Assembly (NCBI GenBank): GCA_039519185.1 | Contig: CM076847.1 | Coordinates: 49,607,708 to 49,671,707 of the forward strand | Direction: 5' to 3' | DNA length: 64,000 nucleotides | Source of the DNA: Astragalus membranaceus | Taxonomy: Eukaryota > Streptophyta > Magnoliopsida > Fabales > Fabaceae | In this document: piece by piece, positions 19,386 to 31,381 of the stretch | Layout of the letters: every line of letters starts with the position of its first letter | Position numbering within the stretch: the first letter of the stretch is position 1 | Notes under the pieces: generated by a model | The model's database searches: none | Told to the model about the DNA's origin: nothing | Seen by the model: the letters and a program-made list of their open reading frames with translations, nothing else | Program-made: the position numbers and the translations under genes

Positions 19386-21398
19386 GTTTCTTCCTTCAAG
19401 GCCAGCTGCAAATGCTATCCGACTGACTATTCGCGAGTTATACCACTACCCATGGTCTAGTTGGTTAGAGCTTAATGAGGATGAGCGAAACCATTTTTTT
19501 TAACGATTTTAAAGTAAGTGTTCATTTTAACACATCATTTTTTAACGATTTTAGAGTAAGTGTTCATTTTAAGTTGGTTAGAGCTTAATGAGGATGAACG
19601 ATTTTAGAATTTGTTATGTTATTTGATTTGATGTAACATTTGTTTTGTAAATGTTTTCACAATGCAGAAAAAAGTTGCATGGCGTAAGTCTCAGGAAGCC
19701 GCCGTTCAGATCTTTTTCATACGAAGGCTGCTCTCCGACTCTCTGATATGCTCAGACGTGTCCGCATGGGGAGGGACCGGCCTCTTTGGATGGGGGATCA
19801 AGTCTATAATCACCTAAGAAATCACATCTGGAATGATCCAAAATTCAAAGCTAAGTGTGAGCAGAATAAGAAGAACAGGGCATCAGAAAATGGTGGAAGC
19901 TTGCACACTGGAGGTTCTATCTCTATGTTGCAGCATTCAGAGAGAATGGTATATTCTTAAACTTATATTTTCCTTATGTCAATATAATAATTTACCATTT
20001 ACAAACTTAAGTTATTAATTATAGGCCAAGAAGATGGGGCGGAAGCCACATGTAGATGAGCTTCATCGCCACACTCACATTAAGAAGGGAACAAGCGAGT
20101 TTGTAGAGGACTGCGCTCGCATTACTCAGGTATAAAGAACATGCGAACATGTACTTTAAGGAAAGTTTAGCACTTCTGAAATTGATTGTTAACTTGAGTC
20201 CTTGACTGATGAAGCAGAATCACTGTTATTAACATCATTATTACTAGTCTTGCAACCTTGTGAATTATAATTATTAGCACCAGTACTAGGATTGGTAACA
20301 ATAGTTTCAGGAAAATTTAGTTTGGCTTTCTTTCCTTTAAATTTTAAGGCAGTAGCCCAGTACTAGGATTAGCACCAGTATAGGGTCACGGATTTCAGTA
20401 GCCCATTTGCCCCATGGTCTCTGTCTAACACCTCTATAATGTCTCTTCTCTGAACTTACTTTGAATTCAACTGACAAAGCTTCAAAGACAAAAAGATATG
20501 CTTTTGGTTTGGTCTTTTAACATCAAGTTACTAATATGGTACTATTTATATATAAGAAGAATTTGATGTGAACTTGAAGACTAGATGTCATTCACATGAA
20601 CTCTAGGGTTTATAAGCATACTCAGAAGTTTAGAGACTTGAACTTGAAATATACTGAGAAACCATAGTTAATGTATAATACTGAAATTGCCATATTGGTT
20701 TTGCCAAATGCTGCTGTGCAAAATTCCAGGAACATGTGCAAATTAGTGTAGTAGAATCTGTGCGCCGGTTATAGTTGGTGTGTTTGATTATAATTGGTGT
20801 GTTTGTATTGAATTTGCAGGGCTATTGTATTGGAAATAGATTTGAGTCATTTCAATGTTAAAGACATTTCTGTCTATTATTATGAATGTGCCTGATAAAA
20901 TGTCTCATTTATTTTGAGTATGATTATAACCTGTGCATTTGATAGGAGGAGTTTCAGCGGCTGTTCTCTCAATCAGATATACCAGTAGACCCCGTTGAAT
21001 TGGCTAAGCTGAAGCAATTGTTGTGGGAGAAGGCTGTTGGAGGGCCTAATAAGAGTCGTGTGTATGGGACAGGAGGCATATTTGACAATATGGTAGACCC
21101 TGGAGCTTCGACGAACACGGGTCTGTCTCCTGAGGCCCGTAGGATCATCCAAGATATGTCACAGCAATTTGCAGAGCAGTTTGCACGACAGCAAGAGCAG
21201 GTTGCACGACAGCAGGAGCAGGTTACACGACAGCAACAACTACTTGAATACGTATTTAACCATTCTGGGATTCCAGTACCTCCACCTGATTGGCAGCCGC
21301 CCGAGCAGAACCAGCCCGCCCAGCAGGACGAGAACGAAGATGTAGATAATGGAGACAGTGGAGATCACGTTTATGGGGGGGTTATTGACGACATCTAG
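19386..21398 (+). pseudogene. CACTA-A second gene (Transposase_24-type DNA-binding protein), exons
   Basis: Visible exons: about 19386-19502 (FLPSRPAANAIRLTIRELYH, then NEDERNHFF and a stop), about 19666-19948 (ALSDMLRRVRMG, NDPKFKAKCEQNKKNR, SLHTGGSISMLQHSERM), 20025-20129 (MGRKPHVDELHRHTHIKKGT, FVEDCARITQ) and 20946-21398 (FSQSDIPVDPVELAKLKQLL, VGGPNKSRVYGTGG, three QVARQQEQ repeats, PVPPPDWQPPEQ, acidic tail). GT and AG flank the last three. This resembles the plant Ptta/En/Spm transposase family, which binds subterminal repeats. The N-terminal part is missing, and a stop ends the first exon frame. CACTA-B has the same exons. Confidence 0.8.
20189..20480 (-). pseudogene. Captured AP2/ERF transcription factor 3' end
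   Basis: Lies on the minus strand inside the third intron of the CACTA-A second gene. It reads KRHYRGVRQRPWGKWATEIR then DP, the N-terminal half of an AP2/ERF domain. About 25 residues of the domain are replaced by a short filler, and it resumes as ALKFKGKKAKLNFPETIVT, then an Asn/Ser-rich tail ending at a TAA (20189-20191). The filler nearly duplicates a nearby word (CCTAGTACTGGTGCTAAT). Intact members bind GCC-box DNA in stress and hormone responses. This copy has lost part of the DNA-binding fold, so it is not functional, but antisense or small RNA effects on the parent gene are possible. Confidence 0.85.
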
Positions 21399-21699
21399 GT
21401 AATCTATGTTTTAATTAATGTGCAAAATATATTTTGAGATTTGGTATGTTTGACATAAACTAGTTGTATGTTTTAACATATTTTGAGATTTGGTATTTTG
21501 ACATAAGCTTGTTGTATGTTTTGATATAATTTGAGATTTGGTATGTTTGACATTAGTGTAGTTTATGTATGTATGAATTGGTGAATTGAAGTCTAAATTG
21601 AATTGGCAGGTAAGTATTGCAAAGAGGCATGACATTAGTGTAGTTTATATATGTATGAATTCGTGGATTGAAGTCTGAATTTAATTGCCCAGAACTAAT

Positions 21700-22071
21700 T
21701 ATTTTTTGCGTAGCGACGGAATTTGCGACGGAATTTTTTTGGTGGTTACTGAATTTGCCACGGAATTTTTGACAATTTGCGACGACAATTTTGATGGTTA
21801 CTTAAAATAATTTGCCACGGATTTGCGACGGATTTGTGACAAAAAGGATATCATGGTTTGCGACGGGTTTGCCACAGAATCTAGTGGCGGATTTGCGACG
21901 GCGTTGCGACGGAAGTATTTGCGATGGACAATTCCGTGGCAAACGATTTGCGACGAGCGTTTTTGCGACCGAATTCTGTCCGTCGCAAAGGCCGTCAGAA
22001 ATGCTAGTTTGCGACGGAAGTAGGTCAATTTGCGACGGCTTCCGTCGCAAAACAGCGAATTTCTTGTAGTG
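21700..22071 (+). repeat. CACTA-A 3' subterminal repeat zone
   Basis: More than twelve copies of TTTGCGACGG, TTTGCCACGG or their complements in about 350 bp, ending in TTCTTGTAGTG. In En/Spm elements such repeats bind the element's regulatory protein. 21399-21699 holds repeats of TTTGAGATTTGGTATGTTTG but no gene. Confidence 0.85.
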
Positions 22072-22074
22072 GTT

Positions 22075-23200
22075 GTGCACACTCCTCCTGATGTCGTGCA
22101 AATTTCCCTGTCAAAGACTGGATGATCCTAAGGGCCTCAGGGGACAAGCCCGCGCTAGTCGAAGCTCTAAAATCTAACATATCGTCATATATGCCTCCTG
22201 TCCCGTGCAGACGACTCTTATTGGGCCCTCCAACAGTTTCCTTCCACAACAACTACTTCAAATTCTCCAACTCAGCAGGGTCTATTGGTATAATTGACTG
22301 TGAAAATCGCCGGTGAAACTCTTCCTATTAATTGCACAAAACAAGAAATTCAGGCATATTCATAATAACATAGACAGAATGTCTAGTTAAGAAATTCAGC
22401 CCCAAAGAGGTAGAAAACAGAAATGTGCATATTAACTCCTATTAAGCAAACATGCACGTCTATTTATACACAAAATAGATCTTGCAGCCTTTTCATTAGA
22501 ATCAGAAATATACCTGAGTAATACGAGCACGCTCCTCTACAAAGTCGCCTGTGTCCCTCCTAATGTGGGTGTGGCGACAGAGCTCATCTACATGTGGCTT
22601 CCGCCCCATCATCTTGGCCTATAATTAATAATATAAGTTTGTAAATGGTAAATTATAATGGCATAAGGAAAAGATAAGTTTAAGTATATACCAATCTCTC
22701 AGCATGTTGCAACATGGAGATACAACCTCCAGTGTGCAAGCTTCCTCCTTTTTCTGATCCCTATTATTCTTATTTCGCTCACACTTAGCCAACAACTTTG
22801 GATCTTTCCAATAGGCTTGTAGGTGATCATACACTAGATCTCCTATTCAATCAGGTTGGCTCTGCATGCGGACTCCTCTGAGCATATCAGTGAGTCAGAG
22901 AGTAGCTTTCTTATAAAAAAGTTTCTCAACAGCGGCCTCCTGCGACTTACGCCATCCGAATTTCTTCTGCATTGTGAAAACATTTACAAGAAAATGTGGT
23001 TATCAAATAACTTAACAAGTTATAAAAAATATGACAAACATTGTGATGTTTTAAAATGTACACTTACTCTAAAAGCGTTAAAAAAATGATTTAGCTCATC
23101 CTCATTAAGCTCACCCCAAGTAGTCCATGGAAAGTGGTATACCTCGCGAATAGTCTTTCTGATAGCCTCTGCGGCTGGCTTACAAGGAAGAAACCTGTGA
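22075..23200 (-). pseudogene. CACTA-B second gene, middle exons
   Basis: Minus-strand exons parallel to those of CACTA-A: 22252 to 22075 (VGGPNKSRLHGTGGIYDD, SPEALRIIQSL), about 22620 to 22515 (KMMGRKPHVDELCRHTHI-like), about 22970 to 22685 (YDHLQAYWKDPKLLAKCERN, EACTLEV) and about 23195 to 23080 (PAAEAIRKTIREVYHFPW). Stops in the 22685-22970 piece show decay. The frame continues at 13993 beyond CACTA-A. Confidence 0.75.
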
Positions 23201-23327
23201 AGTTAAAACAATCGAAACGATTAAAACACATTATATATATGTATATGTGACAAAACAATAATAAAAAAAGTTATAAAAAACTTTGCAAACCCTCCACTCT
23301 CAACACGGATGATAGGTCATCTGTCTC

Positions 23328-24017
23328 TTAACCGAACCTCAACCTCCTCATGATCGGAAGGCCCCCCCTCAACATCATGCATGTGATCATCATCAGGTAT
23401 CTCATCATCTCCAGGTGAAAATGCCTCTGGCGGTGAGGCGAAGAGGTAGGAGTAGGCACTGGCGAAGGGGTAGGAGTAGGCATTGGCGAATAGGTAGGAG
23501 TAGGCATCGCACGAAAGCCTGGTACCAGAATCATTCGATATGGATGAGTATGTGACAGTGGAGGAGTCACCCGTGCAGATGAAGTATGACCAGCTACATC
23601 TCGGGGAGATGGAGTAGGTGAGAGTGAAGGAATCACCTGTGCAGATGAACTAGAGCCAATATGCAAGGACCTAACTCCAGAGGTCCACCGTGGCATCTGT
23701 AAGGACCTAACTCCAGAGGTCTGCTGTGGCATCTGCAAGGACCTATTTCCAGAGGTTTGTTGTGGCATCTGCAAGGACCTAACTCCAGAGGTCTGCTGCT
23801 CCGTCGGTGTTAGAGGACTCTACAATGATCTCACTCTACCTGCATGTGCCGGGCGTGTCTGTGTAGGGGTAGATGTTGTAGGCATCTCTGAATAGTCATC
23901 CGTGTCCTGGACACATATCACCCTCTTACGACGAGGGGGTGCGCAGACAACTTTAGACTTCCCCTTACGATCATGGGGGGGTCTAGGTGGCGACGAATCA
24001 CCTCCACCTAATGCCAT
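23328..24017 (-). pseudogene. CACTA-B second gene, N-terminal exon
   Basis: Begins MALGGGDSSPPRPPHDRKGK with a basic patch (PPRRKRVICVQDTDD) and a stop at 23820. Downstream it holds four 12-residue repeats (LQMPQQTSGVRS) and a Pro/Ser/Thr-rich low-complexity part. Proteins of this class often have a variable, low-complexity N-terminus before the DNA-binding domain. The CACTA-A copy has lost this exon. Confidence 0.65.
23663..23806 (-). repeat. 36-bp coding minisatellite, four copies
   Basis: Four 36-bp units containing GGACCTAACTCCAGAGGT, each adding 12 residues to the CACTA-B protein. The third unit has diverged most. Confidence 0.85.
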
Positions 24018-24189
24018 GCTACAGAGGAAACTAAACATAAACATAAACATAAACACAAACAATTCAAAAACGTAAACATTACTTCTAAAATAACTCATGA
24101 AACAATTCACACACAATTGAAACACAAACATCAATTACAAGACATTAGAAAAACACGAGGTTTACCTATATATATATATATCTTATCTT

Positions 24190-24793
24190 CTGGCCATTCA
24201 TCCTCTTCATCAACTGGAACCTCATGGGAGTCTTCTCCTTCCAAGTTGTTTGGATCCACTTCTTCACCATAGATTTCCAAATCACGTAAGTTATAAATCG
24301 GTTCAACTTCAATAACTTCATTTACAGGTGACATATCATCCGTCTGATAGGGAACTTCTTCCACCAACTCATCTTCTTCAACACGACCCCTTTTCTTTGT
24401 CTTGATTGCAACACACCACCCTCGCTTGTCTCTTCGAGTTTATGGATAAGGAACATAGTACACTTGTCTCACATTCTGTGCCATTATAAATGGATCATAC
24501 GCTGGATATCTTTTGTCCATTCGTATGTCCACTCTGTTATACTTTTCATCTACTTTGGTGCCTCTAGCTGACGGATCAAAGCAGCCACAATAAAACAACA
24601 CTATAGTTTTAGCATAGTCTAGCGCATTATACTCTAGTTCATAAATGTGTTGGAATACTCCGTAATAATCATTTTCACCTCCTTCATTGACCCCTTTTAC
24701 ATAAACTCCACTGTTAATTGTTGCTTTGTCTTTCGTCCATGAGTGGGTATGAAACATGTAGCCATTTACGGAAAATGTGTGATACTCTTTCAC
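24190..24793 (-). pseudogene. CACTA-B TNP2 C-terminal domain (DUF4216 type)
   Basis: Reads KEYHTFSVNGYMFHTHSW, GVYVKGVNEGGENDYYGVF, VLFYCGCFDPSARGTKVDEK, YPAYDPFIMAQNVRQVYYVP, a pattern diagnostic of the TNP2 C-terminal DUF4216 region. A stop at 24440 interrupts it, and the frame then goes on (KRGWCVAIKTKKRGRVEEDE) to an acidic tail (EVPVDEEDEWPEDKI). Confidence 0.8.
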
Positions 24794-25059
24794 ATTTGAA
24801 TGAGGACCATCATATAAGTTTCACAAGTGTTGATTGATTGGAGTTCGTTCCTCACAGTAAACCTACGTATGTGACATACAAATAAGTTATTTCGTGAGCA
24901 ACACATGATTAAGATTGAGGAACAAGTAACTCAACACTTGTTGTTTAAACCATGCTGGAAAGTTTTCATATATATGAGCAGATGCTTTTTCATCTCTTAC
25001 GTCTTCAGACAACAAGAATGATATGATCAAATTAGATAATCAAATTAGATAACAAGTGC

Positions 25060-25800
25060 TAAATGAGCTGACGGTTATGGACAATTAATTGAATGAAAAT
25101 ATTGATAAAGTGCTCAATGTATGGTTTAACTTCAGCACAATTGTTCAACACATGAACATGAGCTGACATATACTCCACATCCGTTAACAAATGAATTGAC
25201 ACCTTCCCAGAATGGCAACCAGATTGGCGAAGAACAATAACATTAATGGGTGTCTAACACAATCATTTTGCATTTCATTCCTTTTATTTCTCAACGTGAA
25301 ATCAGTGAAATAATGTGAGCAAAAGTGGGTTGTTTCGCGGTGTAGTATGACGCTCAAATCGATCCTTCAACCCTCGCATTGTTTTTCACCGATCGTTTAG
25401 AATCACCCATGAATCTATAAAACAACTTGATTAGATGGAAAATTATATTTACCTCAAATGGAAAAAAATGAATTTGTTCTCAAAATGATGCCTTTCAAAT
25501 GGATACATCCACCTGTACTGAACCGGTCCACCAAGTCTTGCTTCATATGCTAGATGAACGGGGAGATGCTCCATATAATCAAAGAAACCAGGTGGCAATA
25601 TTCTCTTCATCTTACATAGAATGAATGAAAAGTTCTGTTCTATCTCAACGAGCTCAACATCTCTTAAAGAAGCGGAACACAAATCTTTAAAAAATTTGAC
25701 TCACTCCAGTTAGCGGATTTAGAACTTGCGCGGGTAAAGCACTAAATGCAATAGGGGGTAAACATTCCATAAATACATGACAATCATGGCTTTTAATCGG
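25060..25800 (-). pseudogene. CACTA-B TNP2 middle domain (DUF4218 type), broken
   Basis: From 25800 leftward: IKSHDCHVFMECLPPIAFSA, LRDVELVEIEQNFSFILCKM, LPPGFFDYMEHLPVHLAYEA, GGPVQYRWMYPFERHHFENK, then near 25200-25080 LNNCAEVKPYIEHF. This is the DUF4218 region of TNP2, with several stops and frame changes. Everything upstream of it, including the catalytic core, is absent, because the adjacent sequence is non-coding. Confidence 0.75.
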
Positions 25801-27273
25801 GTTAACTTCATTTTGAAATAAAAACAAAATCAACCACTTCTAGCAACTAAGAAGCTACATATTTAATCGGATCATACACCAAATGATTTCAAATCAACAT
25901 AGTTCATAGTTCAAAGAAAGAAAATTGTACATTGAAGAACATGAAATGATAAAAACCTCATATGTTTATGTCAATTATAAGTGCAATTAAATTGAAACAC
26001 CCGAGTCATATAATCAATAATCAATACTCAGATTGCCAAATCCCTATATCTTGAAAGTCCATGCTCTCAGAAATCAGTTAAATTGAAACACCCGAGTCAT
26101 ATAATCAATAATCAATACTAGTACAGTCAACTTATCTTGTATTAATAGAAACATGAAACATGAGAAGTAAACTGTTGAAAGCAACTAATAACAATATGCA
26201 GCAACACTTGACATGATCCCTGATTATACCATAATCGTAACTGCCATTAGCTTCAAATATAGTGAGTGTGCATGGAAGACATTACACAATTACTTATAAC
26301 AAGACAAATAAATCAAAATAGAATCAAACCCACCTTACACAACCAAAGCAAGCATCTAAAGATTACCACACAACAAACACAACAAATTAGACCCCTGTAA
26401 ACAAACCCATCAATCACTCAAACAAACACAACAAATTAACAAACCAATAAGCCACCTAAACAAAAAAACAAATTTTTAACACTCCATACAAGGAATCAAA
26501 CTTCCTTTTGAAAGGGGCAAAAAACCAGAAAAAAAACCAATACATAACAGATTAAGATTCAAGCAAAAACCTAAATCTCAATACCAATAAACCAGTAAAC
26601 TCAAAATCAAAATCAATACTAACCTGGAGTGACTGAGAGAGTAAGACTAAGAGAATCTAGGGTTCTTTGTGGTTGATTATGCAACAGATTGGAAGGGAAG
26701 AGGGTTAGGGTTTCGTTTCCAAATTTTTTTTTTGGACATTTAGGGTTTTGCAATCAGTGAAATTTGGGACAAATTAAGAAAACTAATAGAATACCTGAGT
26801 AGAAGAAGGTTGTGGCGACGAAGAGGCAGAGATACAACGACGAACGACCTAGAAACGGCGGAGAGGGAGAGTGGTGGAGGCGCGAGGAGAGGGAGAGTGG
26901 AAGGCGCGGGGAGAGGGAGATCTATGTGGCCGTGGAGCACGGTTTGACAACGGAGGAGGGCGGAGAAGGGTAGAGGTCAAGGAAGGAGAGTGGAGGTCGA
27001 TGGAGGAGGCGTGAAGTAAGAGGGATCGGGGGAAGAGATTTCTTTTTAATTGGTTCTGTTGGTTTCAGACAGAAATAAGCTCGTTTCCGATGGATATTCC
27101 CATCGGAAATTAGTGACGGAATACAATTCGGTCGGAAAGCCACGTGGGAATTAATTTAGCGCCTTCTTCACTGAATGCTTGTGATAGAATTTTGGTCGCA
27201 AATCCATCGCAAATAGCGATAGACTGTGTTTCGTCGGAAACTTTCGTAGGAAATCATGGTTAATCTTGTAGTG
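25801..27273 (-). other. CACTA-B 5' region
   Basis: AT-rich sequence without recognisable genes. A phrase of about 45 bp ending AATCAATACT occurs twice (about 25990 and 26080). At 26640-27010 a GA/CT-rich stretch resembles the untranslated first exon of CACTA-A. 27085-27240 has TCCGATGG and TTCCGTC-like subterminal repeats, and the terminus is at 27273. Confidence 0.55.
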
Positions 27274-28814
27274 TTTGTCATCCTGATCATTAAAGTGTGA
27301 CATGTTGGGTACTATCTTGAAAGGCCATTTTCCAAGAGATAAAACCAATATATAAATGAGGACAAAAAGTAATTATAACAAATGGAGATAAAAAATTGGA
27401 GGCAAAATTTAATAAGACTAAAATTTAAAACCACATATTTTAAAAGTACAAAATCATATCTAACTCTCTACTTATTATTATTTGTGAGTGGCAGGTACCA
27501 TTCTACTTATTAATAACTAGTATTTTACCGGTGCATGCGCACGGGTGATACTGTATGGTCGGTGTATTGCCATGAAGTCATAATAGTAATTTGGAAGATA
27601 ATCATAAGTGGAAAGAGATTGACAATCAGAATTACATTGATCCATAATAATGTATTTGAACATTAGAGGTAAAATAAGCATCCCCGTTGGCACAACCGTT
27701 TGCATACTCGTTGACCCTCCCGTTGGTGCTCTCGTTACCTCTCCAGTTGGCACTCCCGTTGCTGCTCCCATTGCCAGTCTCTCGTTATCTCTCTTAGTGG
27801 TTAAATTGATTGATTTTAATAGTTTTAATAGAGAGATTATAGTAAATAATAAATTTTAGATGGAGTAAAAATGAATAAAAAAGAAAATAAGATTTTTTAA
27901 AATATGCATCCACGTTGGCGCTCTGTTGGCGCTCTCCTTGCCTCTCTTGTTCCCACTCATGTTCCCGTTGTCGCTCTCGTTGTCGATTCCATTGCCAGTC
28001 TCGCATTGCCGCTCTCGTTGTGTTACAAATTTTTTCTTTTAGGGGTGAATTTACTAAAATAGTTGTGTTGCAAAAAGTTAAAACAAAATCGGTATCTTCT
28101 TATAATATTAATAATGGAGTAAAAGGTAAAATATGCAGCCACGTCGCTCTCATTCCCTCTCTTGTTGGCACTCTCATTAGCGCTCTCGTTCCCTCTCTTG
28201 TTGGCACTCCCGTTGCCGCTCTCGTTGCCGATCTCGTTGTTAGTCTCTCGTTGCCACATGTTTTCTCCTTTTTTCTATATGATTTAACATTACAATTGTT
28301 AGTGGTTAAATTGATTGAATTTATTTATTACATGAAAAATTCATTGATTTTAGTAGTTTTAATAGAGAGATTATAGTAAATAGTAAATTTTAAATTATTT
28401 AATTATTGAGTGTGATATTAATTTAAAAATTTATTTTTTTGGAATAAATAATTTTGAAACTATTGTTAGAGGTATGGTTTTTTTTGACAACTCGTAGTAG
28501 TTAAATTGATTAATTTTAGTAGTTTGAGTAAATTATAGAAATAGTTAAAAAAATTATGTTTTTAGTAAAAAAATCTGACAAAAAAGTGATTTTTTATGGA
28601 AAAAAAAAACTGAAAAAAAATTGGAAAAAAAACTGAAAAAAAAGTTGGTTTTAAAATTTGCTGTTTTTTGTCCTTTGGCTGCGTCAGTTGCAGATTCTGA
28701 TTGCAGTTTTCACTCAGTTTTTTGTCCCTCACTTTTTTATCCCTCTATCGTTGCCACTCTCGTGGCCTCTCATGTTTGCGCTCTCGTTGCCACTCCCATT
28801 GGCGCTCTCGTTGG
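27274..28814. repeat. Low-complexity region with CTCTCGTTG words
   Basis: 27274-27510 is AT-rich with no gene. At 27530-27550 is a palindromic GTGCATGCGCACGG next to ACTAGTATT. From 27680 onward clusters of GTTGGCACTCCCGTTGCC, GCTCTCGTTGCC and similar words alternate with AT-rich spacers. One spacer (GTGGTTAAATTGATTGA then TTTTAATAGAGAGATTATAG) occurs at about 27796 and 28303. 28440-28650 is poly-A/T rich. No gene is supported: the Arg/Asn/Glu-rich frames follow the repeat. Confidence 0.6.
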
Positions 28815-29419
28815 TGTAACACCCCATTTTCTACCCGGTATTTAAATAAAAATTATCATAGTTCAAAAATTATTTTTCAACTAACCCAAACGGGATGCTA
28901 CATTTCTTCAAACAAACATCAACAGCATAATAACATTTCTTTTATAAATCAAAGAAAGTACGCAACACCTAACAATGGAATGGGGTTCCCAAAAGCATAT
29001 TATTCAGTCCACATGACAGGAACTACAACGTCTCGCTGCGGAATAAAAATAAATCTCATCACACATAACGCAGCCTCAGACATAAAAATCTCAATAAAAA
29101 TTGTTTAACCACTCGAATAAACAAACAAAAGAAAACTAGCGCCCATCCCCTGAGTGTTACGTATCAGAGCACTAGACCGACGCAGGAATGAAGAATAACA
29201 GCCTTCACTCATGGTTACCTGTAGTAATAAACAACGAAGGGGTGAGTCTAAACCTTATAATAAGGCTTATAATAAGCAGTATGTTAGAGTATAAGGACTA
29301 CACCAATCACAGCAACACATTTATATTTTTATTTATTTATATGTATGTATATAGCAACCTTTACAATAAATATATGTACGCATACTACCTTCCACAAAAT
29401 TACACATATAACATCTTCC

Positions 29420-29422
<3 letters not shown>

Positions 29423-29476
<54 letters not shown>
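29423..29476. repeat. (AT)n microsatellite
   Basis: About 27 AT units in the S1 LTR. A shorter AT tract is at 29622-29642. Confidence 0.97.
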
Positions 29477-29480
<4 letters not shown>

Positions 29481-30279
29481 AACAACTTGTAACAACTTTA
29501 ACAATTCATATGTCTATTTCTTTATATTATACATACGACAACTTCATAAATTTATGTACAACAACTTTCAACAGTTTGTATATATATAATTATTTGTACA
29601 TACATTAACCTCGGTCAGTCATATATATATATATATATATATTTATATTTTCATACATATCCAGCAACGTTTCCAACTTATAAAAATATATCAACATCCG
29701 CAATATATAAATGTAACATTTCTCACAACTTATATATATAACTGTCACACAATCATACTGTACACCAAACAAAGTAATTATCAATGATGAGCATGTATGT
29801 ATGAGGTGCAGAATGCATGTGGTACCATTATCACTTCTCATTAGCCAATTGGACACGTCGCGACCGCAGCCGAAAAATAACGTCAAGACCGCAGCCTAAA
29901 AATGCATCGTCAAGACCGCAGCCTAATGTATGCATATGACTCCATGAACAATCAACAAACATAATAATTTCTTTTTTTTCACGACCACAAGTCACACACA
30001 TCATCATTATAAATCACAACGTCAAGATCGCACCCTAAAATCATCACCAAAAATTCGGTCCATAGACCCATCAACACCCAACAACAACATTGGCACATAC
30101 AAGTGTGCCAACACCACTCACAGCCCAAAACAGCACCTAAACACAAACAGGCAGCATACACAGATAGAGGACTGAACAAGCTTCGAAAGCACTTTGAAGC
30201 ACTTAAAACGGACACCCGAGTCAAAAGATACGTCAAAAATAAATTTGGGACAAAACTGAGACACGTGCTGAAAATGGCT

Positions 30280-31100
30280 CCCAGGCGCTGGGCGCCTAGC
30301 AGGGAACAACAACACACAAAAACTGACGCAGGGGGATCCTGGTGCCCACAGAAAACTGGCGCAGGGTGATCCTGGCGCCTAGACACAGAAACTGGCGCAG
30401 GGGGATCCTGGCGCCCACAGAAAACTGGCGCAGGGGGATCCTGGCGCCTAGACACAGAAACTGACGCAGGGCGCCTGACGCCTAGACACAGAAACTGGCG
30501 CAGGGCGCCTGGCGCCCACAGAATTGGCAACACAGCGCAGGATTTGGCGCCCAGGGACAGGGCACCCACCAAAATGTCACAAAAGTACCCAAAATGCTCA
30601 GGAGCAAGGTCCAACCTACAACATATGATATAACAACCAGTTCTGGGCGCTTGGGGCACCAGAACCAGTGACACAGACCATGGAACATGTACATGGGCGC
30701 CTTGGGCGCCTTCCCACACAACACTGGAACATCTTAGTATAATTAGGCAAGGTATCCCACACTAAGTGACTTGGCGCCTAGGCACAGGGATCCAAAAACT
30801 GCAACAGAAAACAAGGCAGACAACAGGGCTCCCGGGGGAGGGGATCTCAGTGACATTTCAGGATATACAGTCTAGCAACCAAAACTCAACCATAACGACA
30901 TCCCAATAACATGATTACTGGGCAGCCCAATTTAGGCGCCCTTGGCGCCCAGGCACAGGGATCCTGCGCCCATGGCGCCACTGCACCAAGGCAGCAACAC
31001 CGAAACACATCAGATAGGCAACAGGCGCCCATGGCACCCAGACAGCAGCAACAATGCATGGAATTGACAACAACAATGGCGCCTAAGGCGCCTAGGGTCC
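30280..31100 (-). repeat. GGCGCC/GGATCC-rich array in S1
   Basis: Repeats such as ACTGGCGCAGGGGGATCCTG, ending in GGCGCC or GGCGCCTAG, about 45-60 bp apart from 30325 to 30500, then scattered GGCGCC words to 31100. It lies downstream of the TATA box, in the inferred leader. Confidence 0.8.
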
Positions 31101-31374
31101 TTCAAACTCAAATTCTTCCAAATTTCATATGCTCAATCATTCAATAATTATTTCTAACACCTCAAATTCACTCTCATATCTTCAAATACACACTTTATCA
31201 ATTATTTGGCATACACTATGATTCTCACATACATCTCATAACTCATACAATTTTCAATATAACACGTAGAGACAATCAATCTTCACACAATCCATCATAT
31301 ATCAAATTCAACAATAGAATTATGAGACAAATGGTATAAACCCTAAACCCTCACATATAACCCATTCTAAGCCC

Positions 31375-31381
31375 TATTATA
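31375..31381 (-). promoter_or_regulatory. S1 LTR TATA box
   Basis: The minus strand reads TATAATA in CCTTATAATAGGGC, the same word and position class as in the R4 LTRs (45415-45421 and 63887-63893). Confidence 0.6.

Larger units (their letters stand above)
13994..22071 (+). mobile_element. CACTA-A: inner En/Spm-type transposon with captured gene pieces
   Basis: 8,078 bp, starting CACTACAAGAA and ending TTCTTGTAGTG, flanked by the 3-bp duplication GTT. Subterminal zones are packed with TTTGCGACGG motifs in both orientations. Inside are a TNP2 transposase part (17722-19359), a Transposase_24-type gene (19386-21398) and foreign pieces in non-coding or intron positions: gypsy RNase H, RNA cytidine acetyltransferase and AP2/ERF. 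TNP2 lacks its first exon(s) and its C-terminal half, so the element is probably defective, though its ends look intact. Confidence 0.92.
12931..27273 (-). mobile_element. CACTA-B: outer En/Spm-type transposon, internally deleted
   Basis: A minus-strand CACTA element. Its right terminus ends in CTTGTAGTG at 27265-27273 (CACTACAAG on the minus strand). The left terminus is lost at the R1 junction, but subterminal copies of CCGTCGCAAATT survive at 12951-13070. It holds degraded TNP2 C-terminal pieces (DUF4218 and DUF4216) and the exons of a Transposase_24-type second gene, interrupted by CACTA-A. The catalytic core of TNP2 is missing, so it could move only with help, and probably not at all without its left end. 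Confidence 0.85.
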
